Assembly (NCBI GenBank): GCA_900754495.1
Contig: CAAEDC010000027.1
Coordinates: 1 to 5,404 of the forward strand
Origin: Eggerthellaceae bacterium
Lineage (GTDB): Bacteria > Actinomycetota > Coriobacteriia > Coriobacteriales > Eggerthellaceae
Reading direction: 5' to 3'
DNA: 5,404 nucleotides
Part shown: piece after piece, positions 1 through 5,404 of the stretch
How positions within the stretch are numbered: position 1 is the stretch's first letter
How the letters are laid out: the number at the start of each line of letters is the position of its first letter
Program-made: the position numbers and the translations under genes
The notes under the pieces: generated by a model
What the model was told of the DNA's origin: nothing
The model's input: the letters and a program-made list of their open reading frames with translations, nothing else
Database searches by the model: none

Positions 1-1
1 G

Positions 2-790
2 CTCGAGACCAAGCTCGTGGTGCGCAGCTCGCCGCTCGCGCTCACGCGCGCGGGCGAGGCGTTCCTCTCCTACGCTTATGAGCAGAACGAGGCGACCTCC
101 AGCATGCTGCGCCGCATTGGCGAGGTGACGGCGGGCGGCACCGGCCAGCTGAAGGTGGGCGTGTCGAACATCCGCAGCCGCGTGCTCATGCCGCATGTGA
201 TGGGGCAGTTCCGCCGGAGCATGCCCGGCGTCAACGTGCGCCTGATCGAGGGCACCAATGAGGAGCTGCTCCAGCTCGCCGAGCGCGGCAGCGCCGACAT
301 CGTGATCGCGCGCTTCGGCGGCACGCATCCCGGCGTGACGGTGCGGCGGCTGTTCCAGGAGGAAGTGGTGCTGACGATGACGCCCGCGCTTCTGGAGGAG
401 GTCGCGGGCGCGCCGGCCGAGCAGGCGAGGGCGCGCGCGGAGGAGGACCTCTCGACGCTGGCGGGGTGCCCCTTCCTGCTGACCTCGCTCGATGACATCA
501 CCGGGCGCATCGCCCGCAGCGAGCTGCGGGCGGCGGGCATCAAGCCCCGCGTGGCGGTGGAGGGCGACAGCCTTATGGCGCTCATGGCGCTGTGCCGCGA
601 GGGGATCGGCGCGGTGTTTTGCCCCGCGAACGTCCTCGACGCGATCGACGAGCTCTCGTGCGATCTGGTGCGCGTGCGTCTGTCCGAGGCGGCGCGATAC
701 GACATCTCGCTGGGCCGCCCCGCTTCGGCCGATCCGTGGGCGCCCGCCCAGGTGTTCGAGGATATCGTCGGCGCCCTGTTCGCGGGATAG
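2..790 (+). CDS. LysR-family transcriptional regulator, 5'-truncated
   Basis: The gene is cut by the window edge. The frame is open from base 2 and ends at TAG 788-790, giving 262 residues of a family usually near 300, so roughly 35-40 N-terminal residues are missing. The visible start (LETKLVVRSSPLALTRAGEA) matches the end of the LysR winged-helix region, where an LE..L..R.....LT.AG pattern is normal; the recognition helix lies outside the window. A linker helix follows (about residues 20-45). The effector-binding domain then opens at GQLKVGVSN and contains G.ADIVIARF and VVLTMTP, strand motifs typical of type 2 periplasmic-binding-like folds. No membrane segment or signal peptide is seen. 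LysR proteins bind DNA as tetramers and respond to small molecules; the inducer and target genes cannot be told from this fragment. It converges on the downstream helicase gene, so it is not part of the exopolysaccharide operon. GTG at 17 is not a credible start because it lies inside the conserved domain. Confidence 0.9.
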   Translation, partial: LETKLVVRSSPLALTRAGEAFLSYAYEQNEATSSMLRRIGEVTAGGTGQLKVGVSNIRSRVLMPHVMGQFRRSMPGVNVRLIEGTNEELLQLAERGSADIVIARFGGTHPGVTVRRLFQEEVVLTMTPALLEEVAGAPAEQARARAEEDLSTLAGCPFLLTSLDDITGRIARSELRAAGIKPRVAVEGDSLMALMALCREGIGAVFCPANVLDAIDELSCDLVRVRLSEAARYDISLGRPASADPWAPAQVFEDIVGALFAG

Positions 791-850
791 TTCTCCTGGA
801 GCTGGCGGCGTAGCCGGCCTGTCCAGGAAACCGTCCGCGCCCCCCTTCCC

Positions 851-920
851 GATCGCCCCATTCGCCTCATTCCATCCCGAATCGTCTTTCGGTGGATGAA
901 ATGGAGCGGATGGGGCGATC
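851..920. repeat. Long imperfect hairpin 1 of the repeat cluster
   Basis: The left arm 851-877 and right arm 894-920 are complementary at 23 of 27 positions. Two of the four mismatches become G-U pairs in a plus-strand RNA. The apical part can be extended by CGAA 878-881 pairing with TTCG 888-891. No T-run follows the stem on the plus strand (CAAACC comes next), so it is not an obvious intrinsic terminator for the LysR gene, though it could block 3' exonucleases or act with Rho. Confidence 0.75.
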
Positions 921-971
921 CAAACCGGAAATGTGGATGAAATTGAGGGAATGGGATGGATTCGACGAATC

Positions 972-1040
972 AAAACGCCCCATTCCCCGTATTCCATCCC
1001 GAATCGGCGCCCGATGGATGAAATGAGGCGAATGGGATGG
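972..1040 (-). terminator. Hairpin 2 with TTTT: probable terminator of the helicase gene
   Basis: Arms 976-999 and 1016-1039 are complementary at 18 of 24 positions. The loop contains a perfect nested stem, ATCGG 1003-1007 with CCGAT 1011-1015. Read on the minus strand, the stem ends in GGGGCG and is followed at once by TTTT (975-972), starting a few bases after the helicase stop codon. The T-run is short and the stem has several mismatches, so this is a candidate intrinsic terminator rather than a certain one. Confidence 0.5.
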
Positions 1041-1044
1041 ATCC

Positions 1045-2616
<1,572 letters not shown>

Positions 2617-2721
2617 AAAATGAATTCCATTCTTCTTGGTATGCGGTCATGGACAGCGTTAGTGCCGCGTGCTTTTGCGCCAACCGCATCTGCTCTGTGT
2701 AGAACAGGAGGTTCGTACTGT

Positions 2722-2727
2722 GTTATA
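2722..2727 (-). promoter_or_regulatory. Possible -10 box for the helicase gene
   Basis: The minus strand reads TATAAC here, five of six matches to TATAAT, about 100 bases before the helicase ATG. The hexamer 17 bases upstream (CAGATG) is a poor -35. A long leader would suit a cold-regulated helicase, but the evidence is only this one hexamer in an AT-richer stretch. Confidence 0.25.
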
Positions 2728-2729
2728 GG

Positions 2730-2758
2730 TTGCGCTTTGCCGGGCATCTGAGTACACT
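2730..2758 (+). promoter_or_regulatory. Candidate sigma70-type promoter of the exopolysaccharide operon
   Basis: TTGCGC (2730-2735) and TACACT (2753-2758) are separated by exactly 17 bases, each matching four of six consensus positions. This is the best-spaced pair upstream of the LCP gene, and it sits in a stretch of about 48% GC (2701-2760) against about 70% in the flanking helicase gene. Transcription would start near 2765 and give a leader of about 100 bases that includes the inverted repeat at 2783-2814. Confidence 0.45.
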
Positions 2759-2782
2759 TTAAACGTTTTGGCGGTTAACTGC

Positions 2783-2814
2783 GGTCGTCATGCATTCAAA
2801 ATCGCATGACGACC
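2783..2814. promoter_or_regulatory. Perfect 11-bp inverted repeat in the operon leader
   Basis: GGTCGTCATGC (2783-2793) and GCATGACGACC (2804-2814) are exact reverse complements separated by the 10-base loop ATTCAAAATC. AAAA rather than a T-run follows on the plus strand, and no T-run follows on the minus strand, so it is not an intrinsic terminator. It lies downstream of the candidate promoter and about 50 bases before the LCP start codon. It could be a dimeric regulator's operator or an RNA stem-loop in the leader. Confidence 0.6.
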
Positions 2815-2850
2815 AAAAGATATCTGCGGCGCCGTCGGCGCGGCGGGAAC

Positions 2851-2854
2851 GGAG
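2851..2854 (+). promoter_or_regulatory. Ribosome binding site of the LCP gene
   Basis: GGAG lies 12 bases before ATG 2867, within the purine-rich stretch GGGAACGGAG. The spacing is slightly long. The frame has a TGA at 2807-2809 and no ATG or GTG between it and 2867, which supports this start. A small CGCCG/CGGCG stem (2830-2834 with 2841-2845) lies just upstream. Confidence 0.5.
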
Positions 2855-2866
2855 TGCTTCGGTTTC

Positions 2867-4354
2867 ATGGATTACAACGACGAAAACGCGGCGTACGGCC
2901 ATGGGGAAGAGCGCGACAACGCGGATCTCCCGCAGCGCCGACGTGCTGCCGGCTCGTCGCATGTCGGCCGTCATGCCGCACCTCGGCAGGGCGGTCAGGC
3001 GATGTCCGCCGGGGGCCGCGCCCAGCACGCATCCCGCTCCGTGGCTGACCCCCAGGCGCAGCGCCGACAGGCTGTTGCCCAGGGTCAGGTGCAACCTCAA
3101 GGACGTCCTGTCCGTCAAGGTCAGGGTCAAGTCCGAGGCTATGCCCAACAGAGTCGCCAACAGGCGGTTCCGTCGGGCTATCAGGTTCAGCGTCAGGGTC
3201 GCCCGACGCCCCAGCAGCGCGGCGCGCGCTCGATGACGCAAGGCAGGCCGTTGCCTCAATCCGCGGCCGGACAGTTTGGTTCGCAGCCCTACAAGCCGGT
3301 TGCCTATCCGGCGATGGACGGCTACGGAGACAGCGGTGAAGGCCATCATCACGGCGACGATGTCGTTCGCGTCCGGAGGAAGCGCAATAAGCATCGCGTT
3401 GCCAAACGTGTCGCCCTCGTGGTGGCCATCGTCTTGGTGGTGCTCATCGGAGCGGCTGCTGCGTACGGACTCTGGTACGCCAATACGCTATCCAGCAACA
3501 TGGCGATGAACGAGCAGGACGCCCAGGACCTCGAGGGCGCTCTCGGCGGTTCCGTCACCGACGTTTCCCAAGAGCCGTTCTACATGCTGATCATGGGGTC
3601 GGACAATTGGGAGTCCTACGGCGAGCGTTCGGACGCGATGATCCTCACGCGCATCGACCCCGTTCAACACGTCGTGACGATGGTGTCCGTCCCGCGCGAT
3701 ACGCCTTACTATCTCAATGGCAGCAAGGTCAAGATTAACCAAGCGTTTGCCGAACAGGGTCCTGCGGGCGCTGTCACCGCGGTCCAGGATCTGACCGGTG
3801 TGGACGTGTCGTATTACGCCGAGGTCGAATTTGCCGGCCTCGCGCAGTTCATCGACTCCATCGGCGGCATTTACGTGGATGTTCCGTACGCGATCGATTA
3901 CGAGGTGTACACGAACGACCAGCCTGCCGTCCACCTGGATGCTGGCATGCAGCTGCTCGACGGCGAGCAATGCGTGGCGCTCGCGCGCTCGCGCACCGAC
4001 TACTACACCGATCAGGACGCCATACGCCAGTCGAACATCCGGGCGATGACGCTCTCCCTGATCAACACCGTGCTGCAGTCGCCTCCGGCGGAAATTCCCG
4101 GCTTGATCCAGGGCCTTTCCGCCTGCATTTCCACTAATATGGAGCTGTCTCAGATGATCTCGTTGGCAACTGACTTCGCCGGTGCCGGCGGAACGACGGT
4201 GTACACGTGCACCGGTCCTTACCAGGGCGCCATCGATCCCGAGACGCAGTTGTGGTTGTGCTACGAGGATCCCGAAGGCTGGGCCGACTTAATGGAGGCG
4301 GTCGATGCGGGGGAGAACCCCGAATCCGTCTCGTATCAGGTGGAAGGCAAGTAG
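2867..4354 (+). CDS. LytR-CpsA-Psr (LCP) family glycopolymer transferase
   Basis: A 495-residue type II membrane protein. LCP enzymes move undecaprenyl-linked glycopolymers (capsule, teichoic acid, arabinogalactan) onto peptidoglycan outside the membrane. Residues 1-165 are a predicted disordered cytoplasmic head; 61-140 contains 23 Gln, 11 Arg and no Lys. A basic patch RRKRNKHRVAKR (170-181) precedes one membrane helix (about 182-204), then a short linker and the LCP domain (about 237-405). LCP signatures are FYMLIMGSD (238-246), RSDAMILTRID (254-264), SVPRDT with R277, KINQAF (289-294), SIGGIYVDVPY (331-341) and ALARSR with R374 and R376, followed by D-x-D-A-x-R-Q (382-388) where many relatives have GDxGRxxRQ. 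A C-terminal extension to 495 has no named domain. All four cysteines (369, 420, 448, 465) are extracytoplasmic. As first gene, 31 bases before a Wzz-like gene, it corresponds in position to streptococcal cpsA. Despite the family's old name it is unlikely to be a transcription factor. Confidence 0.93.
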   Translation: MDYNDENAAYGHGEERDNADLPQRRRAAGSSHVGRHAAPRQGGQAMSAGGRAQHASRSVADPQAQRRQAVAQGQVQPQGRPVRQGQGQVRGYAQQSRQQAVPSGYQVQRQGRPTPQQRGARSMTQGRPLPQSAAGQFGSQPYKPVAYPAMDGYGDSGEGHHHGDDVVRVRRKRNKHRVAKRVALVVAIVLVVLIGAAAAYGLWYANTLSSNMAMNEQDAQDLEGALGGSVTDVSQEPFYMLIMGSDNWESYGERSDAMILTRIDPVQHVVTMVSVPRDTPYYLNGSKVKINQAFAEQGPAGAVTAVQDLTGVDVSYYAEVEFAGLAQFIDSIGGIYVDVPYAIDYEVYTNDQPAVHLDAGMQLLDGEQCVALARSRTDYYTDQDAIRQSNIRAMTLSLINTVLQSPPAEIPGLIQGLSACISTNMELSQMISLATDFAGAGGTTVYTCTGPYQGAIDPETQLWLCYEDPEGWADLMEAVDAGENPESVSYQVEGK

Positions 4355-4371
4355 GGCGCACGCCCCCGGAC

Positions 4372-4377
4372 GGAAAG
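4372..4377 (+). promoter_or_regulatory. Ribosome binding site that fixes the Wzz-like gene start
   Basis: GGAAAG lies 8 bases before ATG 4386. It decides the start against an in-frame ATG at 4305, which would overlap the end of the LCP gene and add 27 residues of Arg/Pro-rich sequence unlike any Wzz N-terminus. Confidence 0.7.
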
Positions 4378-4385
4378 TTGGACGA

Positions 4386-5039
4386 ATGACACTACTTGAA
4401 CTGTTCAAGCTGCTGCAGAAGCACTTAACGCTGGTGATTGCCCTGCCGGTGGCGCTCGCGCTTGTAACTGCGGGCGTGAGCTGGGGTCTCATGCAAAACC
4501 AATACACTGCCGCCGTGTCGGTGTACGTCTTGAGCTCCTCCACGGGGGATGAGAGCAAGATCCAGAACAGCGATCTCACCGCCAGCCAGTTGATGGCGAA
4601 CGATATCGCTGAGCTGGCGAGCTCCGACATCGTCACGGAGCGCACCGCCGAGGAGCTGGGCATGTCCTCGCTCGAGGGCTATGACGTATCCGTTAACTCC
4701 AGCACCACCACCCGCGTCATCGAGATCTCCGTCGAGACAGGCGATCCGCAGGCTGCTGCGACCGTCGCCAACAAGATCGCCGAGGTGCTCTCCAGCGTGG
4801 CGCAGGAGATCATGGGCGTCGAGAGCGTCAACGTCGTCGACCAGGCCAAGGCGCCCGAGGCGCCGTCTGGCCCCAACCGCGTCATGTACACCGCGGTGGC
4901 GTTCTTGGCTGGTTTGTTCCTGGCCGTCGCCATCGTCGTGGTGATGGATATGGTCAACACCCGCGTGCGCACGCCCGAGGAAGCCGAGGAGCTGCTCGGC
5001 ATTCCCGTTATCGGCCGCATCCCCAAGATCAAGGGTTAA
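4386..5039 (+). CDS. Wzz/CpsC-type polysaccharide chain-length determinant and kinase adaptor
   Basis: A 217-residue inner-membrane protein with two membrane helices, at about 14-36 and 167-188, and an extracytoplasmic middle. The N-terminal Wzz pattern is clear (LLELFKLLQKHLTLVIALPV). The segment before the second helix has the usual proline motif (AKAPEAPSGPN, 154-164). The cytoplasmic tail carries the familiar RTPEEAEELLGIPVIGRIP (195-213). This is the short Gram-positive form, in which the kinase is a separate protein. CpsC/CapA-type proteins control polymer length and activate the tyrosine kinase through the C-terminal tail. The kinase gene follows after 12 bases, which supports that pairing. 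The start at 4386 was chosen for its ribosome binding site and because residue 1 then begins just before the conserved helix. It is transcribed with the LCP gene 31 bases upstream; the gap contains only a small GGGC-GCAC-GCCC hairpin (4354-4365). Confidence 0.92.
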   Translation: MTLLELFKLLQKHLTLVIALPVALALVTAGVSWGLMQNQYTAAVSVYVLSSSTGDESKIQNSDLTASQLMANDIAELASSDIVTERTAEELGMSSLEGYDVSVNSSTTTRVIEISVETGDPQAAATVANKIAEVLSSVAQEIMGVESVNVVDQAKAPEAPSGPNRVMYTAVAFLAGLFLAVAIVVVMDMVNTRVRTPEEAEELLGIPVIGRIPKIKG

Positions 5040-5043
5040 GGAG
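5038..5043 (+). promoter_or_regulatory. Strong ribosome binding site overlapping the preceding stop codon
   Basis: AAGGAG begins inside the TAA stop of the Wzz-like gene (5037-5039) and ends 8 bases before GTG 5052. It supports the GTG start of the kinase gene and suggests translational coupling of the two partners. Confidence 0.85.
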
Positions 5044-5051
5044 AACGAACC

Positions 5052-5404
5052 GTGGCTAAGAAAGTTAAGAAGACGGGCACCAACACCCTTGAGATCCAGA
5101 ACGCGGCGAAGACCCTGTTCGCGAACATCCGCTTCATGTCGCCTGACAATCCGATCCGCTCCATCGTCATGACGAGCTCGGTGCCCAACGAGGGCAAGTC
5201 GACCTGCTCGATGGAGCTTGCCAAGGCGATCGCCACGTCGGGCAAGACGGTGCTTTTGGTCGAGGCTGACATGCGCCGCCGCACGATGGCGTCGCTTCTG
5301 GGCGTGCATGCCGCAGCCGGCGTGTACGCGGTGCTGTCCGACCAGGTGGATCTGCGTGATGCCGTGGTGAACACCGGCACGCCCAACCTATACTTCCTGG
5401 ACAC
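5052..5404 (+). CDS. CpsD/CapB-type tyrosine kinase (BY-kinase), 3'-truncated by the window
   Basis: The first 117 codons plus two bases of a cytoplasmic P-loop tyrosine kinase that would phosphorylate itself and regulate capsule polymer assembly with the membrane protein encoded just upstream. GTG 5052 is preceded by AAGGAG at 8 bases. After a lysine-rich start (AKKVKK), the segment AAKTLFANIRF (18-28) aligns with the family's ExxRxxRTNI.F. Walker A is SSVPNEGKST (42-51), and Walker A' is VLLVEADMRRR (67-77). The later LLGV...GVYAVLSDQVDLRDAV and PNLYFLD match the order expected of the family. Two departures stand out: ExxRxxR reads N17xxK20xxF23, and the first Asp of Walker A' is Glu71, though Asp73 is kept. 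Walker B and the tyrosine cluster lie beyond the window, so activity cannot be judged. A ParA/MinD-like ATPase without kinase activity is the alternative, but the context favours a BY-kinase. Confidence 0.9.
   Translation, partial: MAKKVKKTGTNTLEIQNAAKTLFANIRFMSPDNPIRSIVMTSSVPNEGKSTCSMELAKAIATSGKTVLLVEADMRRRTMASLLGVHAAAGVYAVLSDQVDLRDAVVNTGTPNLYFLD

Larger units (their letters stand above)
851..1042. repeat. Cluster of five alternating ~25-bp palindromic units between convergent genes
   Basis: Three copies of a unit beginning GGATGAAAT and continuing to GGATGGGGCG or GAATGGGATGG lie at about 894-920, 935-961 and 1016-1042. Two copies in the opposite orientation (C.CCCCATTC...ATTCCATCC) lie at about 851-877 and 976-999. 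CCCGAATCG follows both opposite-orientation copies, which shows that the loop sequence is shared too. A perfect GATTCG-A-CGAATC palindrome sits at 959-971. No plausible reading frame explains the pattern. The arrangement resembles REP/BIME-type elements, which often lie beyond gene 3' ends, but I cannot assign it to a known family. Confidence 0.8.

Noticed and set aside
851..1042. CRISPR array
   Set aside because: The units alternate in orientation, diverge in sequence and lack uniform unique spacers. No cas genes are in the window.
2783..2814. Intrinsic terminator in the leader
   Set aside because: The perfect stem is followed by AAAA on the plus strand and by GCAGTT on the minus strand, so neither direction has the required T-run.
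2806..3048. Small Arg-rich plus-strand frame starting in the right arm of the leader inverted repeat
   Set aside because: No ribosome binding site precedes the ATG, and the frame overlaps the LCP gene out of phase. Arg-rich strings are typical of GC-rich shadow frames.
2759..3394. 211-codon minus-strand frame beginning inside the LCP gene
   Set aside because: Its Leu-rich sequence is the reverse reading of CAG/CAA glutamine codons in the LCP head. It has no recognisable domain and covers the promoter and inverted repeat.
4354..4365. Terminator between the LCP and Wzz-like genes
   Set aside because: The GGGC-GCAC-GCCC hairpin has only a 4-bp stem and no T-run, and the genes are 31 bases apart in an evident operon.
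4305..4385. Upstream in-frame ATG that would lengthen the Wzz-like protein by 27 residues
   Set aside because: It would overlap the LCP coding end and add an Arg/Pro-rich stretch. ATG 4386 has a well-placed GGAAAG and begins at the conserved N-terminus.
4425..5309. 294-codon minus-strand frame across the Wzz-like and kinase genes
   Set aside because: Both plus-strand genes have clear family motifs and ribosome binding sites. The antisense product is His/Asp/Arg/Leu-rich with no domain.

Overview
The window is GC-rich bacterial DNA. Lines I counted by hand in the first half are about 72-73% GC. Gene density, codon use and gene content fit a high-GC actinobacterium. The exopolysaccharide genes, with a long Gln/Arg-rich cytoplasmic head on the LCP protein, suggest Coriobacteriia (the Collinsella/Olsenella/Eggerthella side). 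That class-level placement is an inference from general resemblance, not a database match.

Layout. (1) Positions 2-790, + strand: the 3' part of a LysR-family regulator whose DNA-binding N-terminus lies before the window. (2) Positions 791-1044: the gap between two convergent genes. It holds five imperfect copies of a ~25-base unit in alternating orientation, which fold into long hairpins; one hairpin ends in TTTT for the minus-strand gene and looks like its terminator. (3) Positions 1045-2616, - strand: a complete DEAD-box RNA helicase with all core motifs and a ~135-residue Lys/Arg/Gly-rich tail. (4) Positions 2617-2866: a divergent, AT-richer regulatory region with a sigma70-like promoter reading right and a perfect 11-bp inverted repeat in the presumed leader. 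(5) Positions 2867-5404, + strand: the start of an exopolysaccharide/capsule operon. Its genes are an LCP (LytR-CpsA-Psr) glycopolymer transferase, a Wzz/CpsC-type chain-length and kinase-adaptor membrane protein, and the first 117 codons of a CpsD/CapB-type tyrosine kinase that runs off the window. The gaps are 31 and 12 bases, and the last ribosome binding site overlaps the preceding stop codon.

The three right-hand genes form a familiar module. CpsC-like and CpsD-like proteins together make a membrane tyrosine-kinase complex that sets polymer length and export, and the LCP enzyme attaches finished polymer to the cell wall. The order is that of streptococcal cpsA-cpsC-cpsD, without the cpsB phosphatase in between. 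I do not see a wholly new system here. The points most worth checking are the palindromic repeat cluster, the leader inverted repeat, and the kinase's departures from the normal ExxRxxR and Walker A' motifs.
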